A DNA stretch of 64,000 bases from Mycobacteriaceae bacterium (GTDB lineage: Bacteria; Actinomycetota; Actinomycetes; Mycobacteriales; Mycobacteriaceae): assembly GCA_029977845.1 (NCBI GenBank), contig JAPOKC010000006.1, forward strand, positions 1-64,000. Reading direction: 5' to 3'. This document shows, piece after piece, positions 52,448 through 61,236 of the stretch; the stretch's first letter is position 1, and each line of letters starts with the position of its first letter. The notes beneath the pieces were generated by a model that was given only the letters and a program-made list of their open reading frames with translations, was not told the DNA's origin and made no database searches. The position numbers and the translations under genes are program-made.

Positions 52448-53527
52448 ATGCCAATTCGAGTCGCACAAATCGGCACCGGAAACGTCGGCGGGCACGCGTT
52501 GCGTGCGTTGATCACCAACCCCGATTACGAACTCACCGGTGTGTGGGTGTCCTCGGACGCCAAGGCCGGCAAGGACGCAGCCGAACTCGTCGGACTGGAC
52601 CTCACCACCGGGGTGAAGGCCAGCACCGACCTCGACGCCGTGCTCGCCACCAAACCGGATTGCGCGGTCTACACCGCGATGGCTGACAACCGGCTGATGG
52701 AGGCGCTCGAGGATTACCGGCGCATCCTGGCCGCCGGCGTCAACGTCGTCGGCAGCGGTCCGGTGTTCCTGCAGTACCCGTGGCAGGTGATCCCCGACGA
52801 GATGATCACCCCCCTCGAAGTCGCCGCACGCGAGGGCAAGTCGAGCCTCTACGTCAACGGCATCGACCCTGGCTTCGCCAACGACCTCATACCGCTGGCG
52901 CTGATGGGCACCTGTCAGAGCATCGATCAGGTGCGGTGCATGGAGATCCTCGACTACGCCACCTACGACAGTGCCACGGTGATGTTCGACGTTATGGGCT
53001 TCGGCAAGCCGATGGACGAGATCCCGATGCTGCTGCAGCCCGGCGTGCTGAGCATCGGCTGGGGTTCGGTGGTGCGTCAACTCGCAGCGGGACTCGGCGT
53101 CGAACTCGACGGACTCGAGGAGATGTATGTGCGCGAACCCGCGCCCGAGGACTTCGACATCGCGTCCGGTCACATTCCCAAGGGCACTGCGGCAGCACTG
53201 CGATTCGAGGTCATCGGCTTGGTCAACGGCGCACCGGCGATCGTGCTGGAACACGTCACCCGGCTGCGCCCGGACCTCTGCCCGGACTGGCCGCAACCGG
53301 CCAACCCGGAGGGCGGCAACTACCGCATCGAGATCACCGGGGAGCCGTCCTATGTCTTCGAACTCGGATTGAGCAGTCCCAACGGCGACCACAACCACGC
53401 CGGAGTGCTGGCCACCGCGATGCGCATCGTCAACGCGATACCCGCGGTGGTGGCCGCCGAGCCGGGTATCCGCACCACCTTGGACCTCCCATTGGTCACC
53501 GGGAAGGGCTTGTACTCTGCTCGCTAG
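52448..53527 (+). CDS. dihydrodipicolinate reductase-like NAD(P) dehydrogenase (Rv0926c-like)
   Basis: The 359-residue product has an N-terminal Rossmann domain (PIRVAQIGTGNVGGHALRALI) and a long C-terminal domain with NGIDPGFANDLIPLALMG and EILDYATYDSATVMFDVMGFG. It belongs to the 2,4-diaminopentanoate dehydrogenase-like/DapB-like family common in mycobacterial lipid-degradation loci. The true substrate is unknown. The ATG is 8 bases after the SDR stop; same operon. Confidence 0.82.
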   Translation: MPIRVAQIGTGNVGGHALRALITNPDYELTGVWVSSDAKAGKDAAELVGLDLTTGVKASTDLDAVLATKPDCAVYTAMADNRLMEALEDYRRILAAGVNVVGSGPVFLQYPWQVIPDEMITPLEVAAREGKSSLYVNGIDPGFANDLIPLALMGTCQSIDQVRCMEILDYATYDSATVMFDVMGFGKPMDEIPMLLQPGVLSIGWGSVVRQLAAGLGVELDGLEEMYVREPAPEDFDIASGHIPKGTAAALRFEVIGLVNGAPAIVLEHVTRLRPDLCPDWPQPANPEGGNYRIEITGEPSYVFELGLSSPNGDHNHAGVLATAMRIVNAIPAVVAAEPGIRTTLDLPLVTGKGLYSAR

Positions 53528-53537
53528 CAAGGCAGCG

Positions 53538-53753
53538 ATGATGCTCGCCTTCGCGGTGGTGTGCGCCAGTCCAGCGCAGGCCGCACCTGATTGCGCCGAC
53601 GTCGGGCCCAACACCCGGATGTGCACTACCGGGCCGGGGCACACCGCGATCACCACCTCCCCCGATCCGGCCTTCACCAACCCCTATCCCGCCTGGGGCT
53701 TCGGCAGCCTCGGCTACGGCTCGGGCATCGGCGGTATCTGGATCGGCATTTGA
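53538..53753 (+). CDS. small secreted protein with Cys pair
   Basis: The 71-residue product has a short signal peptide (MMLAFAVVCASPAQA-AP) and a mature part of about 55 residues with two Cys (PDCADV and RMCTTG), Pro/Thr-rich middle and Gly/Ile/Trp-rich end. No function is recognised. It starts 10 bases after the dehydrogenase and its TGA overlaps the TTG start of mntH. Confidence 0.7.
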   Translation: MMLAFAVVCASPAQAAPDCADVGPNTRMCTTGPGHTAITTSPDPAFTNPYPAWGFGSLGYGSGIGGIWIGI

Positions 53754-54964
53754 CGCCGTCAAGGGTCCGCAACTGGTCACTTCTCGGTCCGGCATTCGTC
53801 GCCGCGATCGCCTATGTCGATCCCGGCAATATCGCGGCGAACGTCAGCGCGGGTTCGACCTTCGGCTTCCTGCTCGTGTGGGTCATCGTCGCGGCCAATG
53901 CGATGGCCGGACTCGTCCAGTACCTGAGCGCCAAGCTCGGACTGGTCACCGGGGCCACGTTGCCCGAGGCGGTCCGGGATCGGACCGGCACGCCGGCCCG
54001 GGTGAGCTACTGGCTGCAAGCCGAGTTGGTGGCCATCGCCACCGACGTCGCCGAGATCATCGGCGGCGCGATCGCGCTGCAACTGCTGTTCGGACTTCCA
54101 CTTGTCGCAGGAGGCGTGATCACCGGAGTGGTGTCGTTGCTTCTGCTCGATATCGGGGACCGTAGCGGCCCACGGGTATTTGAACGGGTCATCGGCGGGT
54201 TGCTCTTGATCATCGCGGTCGGCTTTCTGGCCAGTCTGGTGGTCAACCCGCCGCCCCCCGGTGACGTGGCCGCCGGGCTGATCCCGCGATTCGACGGAAC
54301 CCAGAGCGTATTGCTGGCCACCGCGATGCTGGGCGCGACGGTGATGCCGCACGCGGTGTATCTGCACTCGGGTCTGGCCCGCGACCGGCACGGCCACCTC
54401 GGCCCGGGCACCACGCGCGCCCGGCTGCTGCGGGCAACCCGGTGGGACGTCGGACTGGCGATGTTGGTGGCCGGCACGGTGAACCTGGCACTGCTGCTGG
54501 TGGCTGCCACCAATCTGCGCGGCCGGGCGGGCACCGGCACCATCGAGGGCGCGCACGCCGCAGTGGCAGACGCGCTGGGGCCGACGGTCGCACTCTTCTT
54601 CGCCATCGGCCTGCTCGCTTCGGGCCTGGCCTCGACTTCGGTCGGCGCATATGCGGGGGCGATGATCATGCAGGGCCTGCTGCGCAGGTCCTATCCACTG
54701 CTGCTGCGCCGGCTGATCACCCTGATCCCCGCACTGCTGGTGCTGGCCAGCGGCATCGACCCGACTCGCGCCCTGGTGCTCTCCCAGGTGATGCTGTCCT
54801 TCGGCATCCCGTTCGCGCTGATGCCACTGGTGCGGCTGACCGCAGACCCCGCGGTGATGGGCGCCGACGCCAACCGCCGCCTCACCTCCGCTCTGGGCTG
54901 GCTGGTCGCCGTCCTCATCACGTTGCTGAATGTGGCCCTGATTGTTCTTACAGTGATCATGTGA
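53750..54964 (+). CDS. mntH: Nramp-family divalent metal (Mn2+) transporter
   Basis: The 404-residue protein has eleven or so hydrophobic helices. The metal-site hallmarks are AYVDPGNIAANV in helix 1 (Asp-Pro-Gly-Asn) and GATVMPHAVYLHSGL in helix 6 (Met-Pro-His). The Nramp transport signature GLLASGLASTSVGAYAGAMIM is present. It imports Mn2+/Fe2+ with protons. The TTG start overlaps the previous stop (TTGA) and gives the right N-terminus; the longer frame from 53591 is a shadow of the secreted-protein gene. Confidence 0.93.
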   Translation: MTPSRVRNWSLLGPAFVAAIAYVDPGNIAANVSAGSTFGFLLVWVIVAANAMAGLVQYLSAKLGLVTGATLPEAVRDRTGTPARVSYWLQAELVAIATDVAEIIGGAIALQLLFGLPLVAGGVITGVVSLLLLDIGDRSGPRVFERVIGGLLLIIAVGFLASLVVNPPPPGDVAAGLIPRFDGTQSVLLATAMLGATVMPHAVYLHSGLARDRHGHLGPGTTRARLLRATRWDVGLAMLVAGTVNLALLLVAATNLRGRAGTGTIEGAHAAVADALGPTVALFFAIGLLASGLASTSVGAYAGAMIMQGLLRRSYPLLLRRLITLIPALLVLASGIDPTRALVLSQVMLSFGIPFALMPLVRLTADPAVMGADANRRLTSALGWLVAVLITLLNVALIVLTVIM

Positions 54965-55785
54965 CGGTGAGGGATTTCCGGTTCGGAATCGGACTGCGGA
55001 CGGTCAAGTCGGCGGACAGGCTGCGGGAGAAGGTCCGGCGCTTCGCCGACCTCGGGTACGACGTGATTCACATTCCCGACCATCTCGGGGCTCCAGCGCC
55101 CTTCCCGACGATGGTCGCGGCCGCCGAGGCCGCAGACATCCGGGTCGGCACCTTCGTGCTCAACGCCGCCTTCTATCGCCCCGCTCTGTTGGCTCGCGAC
55201 GCGCTTTCCGTCGATGTGCTGACGAGCGGACGGCTGGAACTAGGTTTGGGCACGGGCTATGTCCGTGAGGAGTTCGACGCGGCCGGAATCCCGTATCCCA
55301 GCGCGGGAGAGCGCGTCGACCATCTGCGCGAAACCACTCTGTACATCAAGGATGTGGCGCCATCGATACCGGTGCTCATCGCCGGTAACGGCGATCGCGT
55401 CCTGCGCATCGCCGCACGCCAGGCCGACATCATCGGATTCACCGGCGGTGGAATTCCCACTCCCGCCAATCCTGATCCGATGGCGGAGCGCGTCGAGTTC
55501 GTTCGAGCCGAAGCGAAGGACCGAATCAGTGAACTCGAATTCAATCTCGCGATCACCGCTGTGCCCACTGATACCTCCGGTGTTCCTGATCTCACATTGA
55601 CACGTGCTTACTTTCCGGACACAAGTGACGAGCAGCTTCTGTCGTTGCCGACGGTTCTTGACGGAACACCACAACAGATCGCGGAAAAACTGCATTCACA
55701 TCGTGAGCGATATGGAATATCGTATTTCATCGTTCAGGACTATCATGGTCGTTACTTCGCTGAAGTCATCAACGCATTGCGGTGA
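54961..55785 (+). CDS. LLM-class F420-dependent oxidoreductase (Rv0923c region)
   Basis: The 274-residue luciferase-like barrel has DLGYDVIHIPDHLG, AEAADIRVGTFVLNAAFYRPALLARDA, TSGRLELGLGTGYVREEF and PVLIAGNGDRVLRIAARQAD. Substrate unknown. GTG start overlapping the mntH stop (GTGA), so it ends the KstR-box operon. The last 90 codons are clearly richer in A/T-ending codons than the rest (TATGGAATATCGTATTTC and similar), a sign of different origin or relaxed selection at the 3' end. Confidence 0.8.
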   Translation: MTVRDFRFGIGLRTVKSADRLREKVRRFADLGYDVIHIPDHLGAPAPFPTMVAAAEAADIRVGTFVLNAAFYRPALLARDALSVDVLTSGRLELGLGTGYVREEFDAAGIPYPSAGERVDHLRETTLYIKDVAPSIPVLIAGNGDRVLRIAARQADIIGFTGGGIPTPANPDPMAERVEFVRAEAKDRISELEFNLAITAVPTDTSGVPDLTLTRAYFPDTSDEQLLSLPTVLDGTPQQIAEKLHSHRERYGISYFIVQDYHGRYFAEVINALR

Positions 55786-55814
55786 TGATCACCTGATCGA
55801 AAGGCGGTGACGAT

Positions 55815-55955
55815 ATGAACCGGCGAGTGCACACGACCGCAGTCACTACGGGCCGATTGGCCAATTGGATCCGTAGGGACTACCCACGTTCCGCACCGGT
55901 TCGTGGTCACTGCTACCTACTCGCGCTCTGCGGTATCGACTGCGCAAGCAGGTGA
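55815..55955 (+). CDS. possible small protein, 46 aa
   Basis: An ATG preceded by AAAGGCGGTGACGAT opens a 46-codon frame that ends at TGA 55953-55955. The product is basic (Arg-rich) with one WIRRDYPRSAP segment and two Cys near the end. No family is recognised. It fills most of the gap between the LLM gene and the tRNA; it may be a real short gene or chance. Confidence 0.3.
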   Translation: MNRRVHTTAVTTGRLANWIRRDYPRSAPVRGHCYLLALCGIDCASR

Positions 55956-55998
55956 TCCCCCGGCGGGCGGCCGGTAGACGGTAAACTCCCGCCCGTCC

Positions 55999-56071
55999 GC
56001 CCTCGTAGCTCAGGGGATAGAGCACGGCTCTCCTAAAGCCGGTGTCGCATGTTCGAATCATGCCGGGGGCA
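55999..56071 (+). tRNA. tRNA-Arg (anticodon CCT)
   Basis: All four arms fold: acceptor GCCCTCG/CGGGGGC (one G-T pair), D-arm GCTC/GAGC, anticodon stem CGGCT/AGCCG with loop CTCCTAA, and T-arm GCATG/CATGC around TTCGAAT. The discriminator base is A and CCA is not encoded. The anticodon CCT reads AGG. No copy of the 3' end was seen nearby, so there is no sign of an integrated element. Confidence 0.96.
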
Positions 56072-56206
56072 CAAGCGCAGTCATCACCAAATCCGCGGAT
56101 CGATGGCCCATCGGTCCAAGTTCGGCGATAATGCGAGGTGAAACGGGATTCGAAGCACCAGTGGCCTCCATCGCGACCGCTGGTCGGCCGGAAGGAAAGG
56201 GCCGCG

Positions 56207-56617
56207 ATGGCCGATCCGAGTGCGCAGTGGTTCATCGCCGCGAACACCGACGTGTGGGAAGGCGAGGTCTTCGACGTCGAAGTGGGCGGGCAACTGGTGA
56301 TGATCGCCCGGTTGCTCGGTGGAGATCTACGCGCGTACCAGGGAATGTGCCCGCATCAGGAGATCCCGATGGCCGCCGGGTTGTTCGATCCCGAGACCAG
56401 CCAACTGACATGTGCCGGCCACGCATGGGTCTTCGACCTTCGCACCGGCCTCGGCGTAAACCCGGCCGGCCTGCAACTGTTCTCTTATCCGGTCAGGGAG
56501 ATTCACGGCACGATCCAGGTGTGCGTATCCCGCGGCGGACACCGGCACTACAACCGCGGCCACGTCACGACGGCCGACGGTTCATCAGATGACTGGTTCG
56601 CACCGTTGACCGACTAG
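56207..56617 (+). CDS. Rieske-type [2Fe-2S] ferredoxin, orphan
   Basis: The 136-residue product has the two Rieske cluster motifs: CPHQ (Cys-x-His) and, 18 residues later, CAGHAWVFD (Cys-x-x-His). The layout matches the ferredoxin subunits of aromatic/alkene oxygenases (TmoC-like). No oxygenase or reductase gene is adjacent. The ATG at 56207 follows GGAAAGGGCC; a start at 56138 would add 23 unconserved-looking residues. The stop overlaps the convergent gene's stop (CTAG). Confidence 0.82.
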   Translation: MADPSAQWFIAANTDVWEGEVFDVEVGGQLVMIARLLGGDLRAYQGMCPHQEIPMAAGLFDPETSQLTCAGHAWVFDLRTGLGVNPAGLQLFSYPVREIHGTIQVCVSRGGHRHYNRGHVTTADGSSDDWFAPLTD

Positions 56618-57213
56618 CGCGCCTGACGCCGGGCCTTGACTGCACCGGTGGGCCCAACGCCGACCTTGGCACGCGAAGCATTCGCACGCGGATTCGGCCG
56701 CGCGTCGGAGCGGGTCGTCTTACGCACTGATGCGGACTGGGCCGCGGCGCTGCGCGGAGAAGCGGGCCGGGCCGCCGCCGGTATCACCGACGGGTAGGTG
56801 ATACCGAGCAGCGAGGACACCGCCATGAAAGGCGGCCCGAGCGCGTACACCGCCACGGCCAGCACCGAGCCGACCACGATGCGTCCCACCTGATCCAGCG
56901 TCCAGGTCAGTCCGAACGACTCACCGACCACCGGGATCAGGTCGGCCAACCCGAAGCCGATCCCGATGCTCATCGGGATGGAGACCGGCAGACCCAGATA
57001 CCAGACCGGGGCGATCGCGACACCGTAGGTGATGGCGTCGCTCACCCTGGTGACGATGTCGTTGATGGTCAGTGCCTGCAGGACGACGGGAATCTCGCGC
57101 ATTTCGATCTGCGGCGCAGAGTGCTGCACGGGCACGGTCAGCATGCCGGCGCAGACCGTGACAACGCCGGCCGCGCCGATCGCGGCATTGAGCTGCTGTC
57201 GGACGTGGATCAT
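56614..57213 (-). CDS. exported hydrophobic protein with basic tail
   Basis: The 199-residue product has an N-terminal hydrophobic signal (LNAAIGAAGVVTVCAGMLTV), a Gly/Val/Ile/Pro-rich middle with two apolar segments (about 65-140), and a Ser/Ala/Arg/Lys-rich C-terminal tail of about 60 residues. Composition and plan resemble the secreted protein at 13513 (hydrophobic body, disordered charged tail). Function unknown. ATG at 57213 preferred; TTG at 57225 possible. Confidence 0.65.
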   Translation of the reverse strand: MIHVRQQLNAAIGAAGVVTVCAGMLTVPVQHSAPQIEMREIPVVLQALTINDIVTRVSDAITYGVAIAPVWYLGLPVSIPMSIGIGFGLADLIPVVGESFGLTWTLDQVGRIVVGSVLAVAVYALGPPFMAVSSLLGITYPSVIPAAARPASPRSAAAQSASVRKTTRSDARPNPRANASRAKVGVGPTGAVKARRQAR

Positions 57214-57320
57214 CAGCCCAGTCAATCAACGGTTCATCACGGTTTCGGTGGGTGTCCATCACGAAAATGACACGATCGAGGTCAACCAGATGCCGGTAGT
57301 GGCGTGGGTCACCCCCGGAG

Positions 57321-57326
57321 TAGGTT
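57321..57326 (+). promoter_or_regulatory. -10 box of the leaderless thiolase transcript
   Basis: TAGGTT is followed by 6 bases and the GTG of the thiolase gene at 57333, without a ribosome site. Confidence 0.5.
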
Positions 57327-57332
57327 CGAACC

Positions 57333-58559
57333 GTGAGCGCAAACGTGTGGATTCTCGGCGGCTACCAGAGCGACTTCGCCCGCAATCTCCACCGTGAGGG
57401 CCGCGACTTCGCCGACCTGACCCGTGAGATCGTCGACCAGACCCTGGCCGAGGCGATGATCGACGCCTCCGACATCGAGGTCGTCCATGTGGCCAACGCC
57501 TTCGGCGAGATGTTCGCCCAGCAGGGACACCTCGGGGCGATGCCGGCCACCGTGCACGACGGCCTCTGGAACACCCCGGCGACCCGGCACGAGGCGGCCT
57601 GCGCTTCGGGCAGTGTGGCCGCCCTGGCCGCCATGGCCGACCTGCGGGCCGGCAACTACCGCACCGCACTGGTCGTCGGACTCGAATTGGAGAAGACGGT
57701 GCCCGGCGACACCGCCGCCCAGCATCTGGGCGCGGCCGCGTGGACCGGTCACGAGGGTCAGGATGCGAAGTTCATGTGGCCTTTCATGTTCTCCAAGGTC
57801 GCCGACGAGTACGACCGCCGATACGGCATCGATGACGCCCATCTGCACGCGATCGCGGCCGTCAACCTGGCCAACGCCAAACGCAACCCCAACGCGCAGA
57901 CCCGGGACTGGCAGGTTCCCGATCTCGCCGCAGACGGCGATGACGACTCTGTGAACGCACCGATCGAGGGACGCATCCGGCGGTTCGACTGCAGTCAGAT
58001 GACCGACGGCGGCGCCGGAGTGGTGCTGGTGAGCGACGAGTTCCTGGCCGATCACCCGGGAGTGCGGCCGATCGGACTGATCGAAGGCTGGGGGCACCGC
58101 ACGGTCGGCCTGGGCCTGCGGCAGAAACTCGAACGCGACACCGGCAATCCGTACGTGATGCCGCACCTACGTGCCGCAGTGCAGGACGCCTTCACCCGCG
58201 CGGAGGTGGATCTCGAGGGAATCGACGGCTTCGAGGTGCACGACTGTTTCACCCCCAGCGAGTACGTGGCGATCGACCACATCGGACTCACCGCTGCGGG
58301 CGAGTCGTGGAAGGCCGTCGAGTCCGGCGACATCGAGATCGGCGGCCGGCTGCCGATCAACCCCAGCGGCGGACTTATCGGCGGCGGCCACCCGGTGGGG
58401 GCGACCGGCGTCCGGATGATGCTGGATGCCGCCAAGCAGGTCAGCGGACTGGCCGGCGAGTATCAGGTCGAGGGCGCCCGCAGATTCGGCACACTCAACC
58501 TCGGCGGGAGCACGGCAACCACCGTGAGCTTCGTGATCGGGGCAGTAGATGGAAGTTGA
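57333..58559 (+). CDS. thiolase / SCP-x-type acetyl-CoA acetyltransferase (Rv0914c-like)
   Basis: The protein has 408 residues. The nucleophilic Cys is present in HEAACASGSVAAL, the second-half HDCF in FEVHDCFTPSEYVA and the His/Gly loop in GLIGGGHPVGATGVRM. It should cleave or form beta-ketoacyl-CoAs, in contrast to the Cys-less TLP1 at 25904. It overlaps the next gene by 11 bases. This thiolase-carotenoid oxygenase pair is also adjacent in M. tuberculosis. Confidence 0.87.
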   Translation: MSANVWILGGYQSDFARNLHREGRDFADLTREIVDQTLAEAMIDASDIEVVHVANAFGEMFAQQGHLGAMPATVHDGLWNTPATRHEAACASGSVAALAAMADLRAGNYRTALVVGLELEKTVPGDTAAQHLGAAAWTGHEGQDAKFMWPFMFSKVADEYDRRYGIDDAHLHAIAAVNLANAKRNPNAQTRDWQVPDLAADGDDDSVNAPIEGRIRRFDCSQMTDGGAGVVLVSDEFLADHPGVRPIGLIEGWGHRTVGLGLRQKLERDTGNPYVMPHLRAAVQDAFTRAEVDLEGIDGFEVHDCFTPSEYVAIDHIGLTAAGESWKAVESGDIEIGGRLPINPSGGLIGGGHPVGATGVRMMLDAAKQVSGLAGEYQVEGARRFGTLNLGGSTATTVSFVIGAVDGS

Positions 58560-60063
58560 GATCGTCGGCAAATACCTGTCCACCCTTCCCGAAGATGACG
58601 ACCACCCCTATCGGACCGGACCGTGGCGACCGCAGACGACCGAATGGCGTGCCGATGACCTGATCGCGGTCGAAGGCGAGATCCCCGCCGACCTGGACGG
58701 GATGTATCTGCGCAACACCGAGAATCCGCTGCACCCCGCCCTGAAGACCTATCACCCGTTCGACGGCGACGGCATGCTGCACATCGTGGGGTTCCGTGAT
58801 GGAAAGGCCTTCTACCGCAACAGTTTTGTCCGCACGGAGGGATTCGAAGCCGAACAGAAAGCTGGCTGCTCGCTGTGGCCGGGAATAGCCGAGCCGCTGT
58901 CATTGGCCAAGGCTGACCACGGCTGGGGAGCGCGCACGATGCTCAAGGATTCCTCGAGCACCGATGTGGTGGTGCACCGCGGTGTCGCGCTGACAAGTTT
59001 CTACCAATGCGGCGATCTGTACCGGATCGATCCGTACACCGGCCAGACGCACGGCAGGGAGACCTGGGGCGGCAGATTTCCCTCCCAGGGCGTATCGGCC
59101 CATCCCAAGGTCGACGAGCGCACCGGCGAGATGCTGTTCTTCAACTACAGCAAGAACGCGCCCTACATGCACTACGGCGTTGTCGACGACGGCAACAAAC
59201 TCGTGCACTACACAGACATCCCGCTGCCGGGCCCGCGCCTGCCGCACGATATGGCGTTCACCCGCAACTACGCCATCCTCAACGACTTCCCGCTGTTCTG
59301 GGACCCTGAACTTCTGCAGCGGGATCTGCATGTGGCCCGCTACCACCCGGACATGCCGTCGCGGTTCGCGGTGATCCCCCGCCGGGGCGACGCCGGTCAG
59401 ATCCGGTGGTTCGAGGCGGACCCGACCTTCGTACTGCACTTCACCAACGCATACGAGGACGGTGACGAGATCGTTCTCGACGGTTTCTTCCAGGGCGATC
59501 CGGAACCGGCCGATGACGGCAGCGGCACCAAGTGGCAGCGTCTGTTCCGGTTCCTCGCGCTCGACCGGATGCAGACCCGTTTGCACCGCTGGCGGTTCAA
59601 CCTCAAGACCGGAGCCGCACACGAGGAACCGCTGAGCGAGAACATCTCCGAATTCGGGATGATCAACGCCGCCCACGGTGGTGAGCCTTACCGATACGTC
59701 TATGCGGCCACCGGCAAGCCGGGCTGGTTCCTGTTCGACGGACTCATTCGCCACGATCTGGCGAGCGGCACCGAACAGCGGATCAGCTTCGGCGATGGCG
59801 TCTACGGCAGCGAGACCGCGATGGCGCCGCGGGTCGGAAGTCGCGGCGAGGATGACGGATATCTGGTCACCCTGACCACCGACATGAATGCCGACGCCTC
59901 CTACTGCCTGATTTTCGACGCCGCCCGGATCACCGACGGTCCGGTGTGCAAACTTAAACTACCGGAACGGATCTCGAGCGGAACACACTCCACGTGGGTG
60001 GCCGGATCCGATGTGCGGCGCTGGCATGAGACCGACTCGCCCGCGGCGGCCGTCGGCCTCTAG
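58549..60063 (+). CDS. carotenoid cleavage oxygenase family protein (Rv0913c-like)
   Basis: The protein has 504 residues with the seven-bladed propeller features of carotenoid/stilbene oxygenases: HPFDGDGMLHIVGF (first His neighbourhood), VSAHPKVDERTGEMLFF, PLPGPRLPHDMAFTRNYAIL, and the closing RISSGTHSTWV. The His residues expected to bind Fe(II) are present in HP, PHD and GTH motifs. It cleaves a double bond of an apocarotenoid or similar compound; the thiolase coupled upstream suggests further breakdown of the product. Confidence 0.88.
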   Translation: MEVEIVGKYLSTLPEDDDHPYRTGPWRPQTTEWRADDLIAVEGEIPADLDGMYLRNTENPLHPALKTYHPFDGDGMLHIVGFRDGKAFYRNSFVRTEGFEAEQKAGCSLWPGIAEPLSLAKADHGWGARTMLKDSSSTDVVVHRGVALTSFYQCGDLYRIDPYTGQTHGRETWGGRFPSQGVSAHPKVDERTGEMLFFNYSKNAPYMHYGVVDDGNKLVHYTDIPLPGPRLPHDMAFTRNYAILNDFPLFWDPELLQRDLHVARYHPDMPSRFAVIPRRGDAGQIRWFEADPTFVLHFTNAYEDGDEIVLDGFFQGDPEPADDGSGTKWQRLFRFLALDRMQTRLHRWRFNLKTGAAHEEPLSENISEFGMINAAHGGEPYRYVYAATGKPGWFLFDGLIRHDLASGTEQRISFGDGVYGSETAMAPRVGSRGEDDGYLVTLTTDMNADASYCLIFDAARITDGPVCKLKLPERISSGTHSTWVAGSDVRRWHETDSPAAAVGL

Positions 60064-60064
60064 A

Positions 60065-60712
60065 TCACTTTGGCGGCAGTAGCTGGAATCCCTTGAGGAT
60101 CGACTGGGAGTCCTGCGCGAAGACCTTCTCGTCCTGATTCATCGACTGGACCGTCAGGGTCGCGATGTAGTTCGCGTCCGACGCCCTCCAGACCACGCCC
60201 AGCGAGGTTGCCTTGTGCTTGGGAACAACCGGCACCTTCGGATTGGGACTGACCTTCATCTCGGGAGCGGTGTAACTGGTCAGCTGCCCCGGGATTCCGC
60301 ACACCTCGGTCGCCGTGGTGCTCAGATCGGTGGCCTTGATCCTCTTGACCAGCTGGTCGTTCTGCGCCTCGAGGATCTTCGCAGGCTTGCCGACATCCGT
60401 GCCGACCTTCTGCAGTGTCACCACGGCGTTGGGAATGAACCCCTCGACCTTCAGCGCGGGATTGCGGATCGCGAACCGGATGGACTCGTTGTCCAGATTG
60501 GTCGTGCGCTCCCAACCCGGCGGCAGCGGAATCCGCATCTTCGGCTCCTGATCGGTGCGGGTCGGAATATCGGCCATCGGCACAGAGACCGTCTGGCACT
60601 TGTCCGCGGTCGGTGTTCCACCGCCTGAACAGCCGGTCAACATCGCGGCGAGGACCGCGGCAAATGCCACCGGGGCTACCCGGACCGGTCTGATCACTGT
60701 GTTCAACTCCAT
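60065..60712 (-). CDS. LpqN/LpqT-like lipoprotein
   Basis: The 215-residue product has a basic N-region, hydrophobic core and lipobox LTGC near residue 27, followed by Ser-Gly-Gly-Gly. The mature domain has PPGWERTTNLDNESIRFAIRNPAL and ends in VFAQDSQSILKGFQLLPP, the pattern of the mycobacterial LpqN/LpqT family, whose members interact with envelope biogenesis factors. ATG at 60712 preferred over GTG at 60730. It is convergent with the carotenoid oxygenase gene, with 1 base between. Confidence 0.8.
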   Translation of the reverse strand: MELNTVIRPVRVAPVAFAAVLAAMLTGCSGGGTPTADKCQTVSVPMADIPTRTDQEPKMRIPLPPGWERTTNLDNESIRFAIRNPALKVEGFIPNAVVTLQKVGTDVGKPAKILEAQNDQLVKRIKATDLSTTATEVCGIPGQLTSYTAPEMKVSPNPKVPVVPKHKATSLGVVWRASDANYIATLTVQSMNQDEKVFAQDSQSILKGFQLLPPK

Positions 60713-60763
60713 TCCTTCGCGACCTGCCACAGCCTACCGGCGCGGTTCCAGCAAAGCCCGAGA

Positions 60764-61183
60764 CTATCCCCTGAGCAGGGCAGTCACCAGTGCCCAGACC
60801 GAGCAGCCCAGCGCGCAGAGGGCGAACAGCGCACCCAGGTACAGCCCGTAGCCGGCATCGACGGGTGGCCGCACATTGGCGTCGTAGTACCACCAGGTCA
60901 ACACGATGAGCAGGGCGGCGATCACCACGGCGGCCATCGCCGACGACCGGGCGCCGAGGTCCCGCGCGACCATCGCGCCCAGCACGACGAGCACCGAGGA
61001 CAGCAAGACGATCAATTGTCCGGGTCCGAACCGGTGCGGCAGGCTGATGCTGCCCATCGTGCCGCCGATGGCACTCGCGCGGCCGCCGCCGAGCGCCGAT
61101 GTGGTCAACCAGGGCAGCCACGAACTGACCGACACCCCGGCCGCGCACAGCGCCAGCAGCCAGCCGGGGCGCACTCGTCGCAT
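60764..61183 (-). CDS. four-helix membrane protein (Rv0912-like)
   Basis: The 139-residue product has four hydrophobic segments: WLLALCAAGVSVSSWLPWL, LIVLLSSVLVVLGAMVA, AAVVIAALLIVLTWWYY and LYLGALFALCALGCSVWALV. No catalytic motif. The position next to the carotenoid oxygenase and the size fit the small integral membrane protein of this place in M. tuberculosis. Function unknown. Confidence 0.75.
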   Translation of the reverse strand: MRRVRPGWLLALCAAGVSVSSWLPWLTTSALGGGRASAIGGTMGSISLPHRFGPGQLIVLLSSVLVVLGAMVARDLGARSSAMAAVVIAALLIVLTWWYYDANVRPPVDAGYGLYLGALFALCALGCSVWALVTALLRG

Positions 61184-61236
61184 CCCCAGACCTTAATCCG
61201 GACCGCAACTAATCGGCCGAACAGACAGTTTGCAGG

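Noticed and set aside
55999..56071. tRNA-Arg as an attachment site of an integrated element
   Set aside because: No second copy of the tRNA 3' end and no integrase gene were seen in the window.
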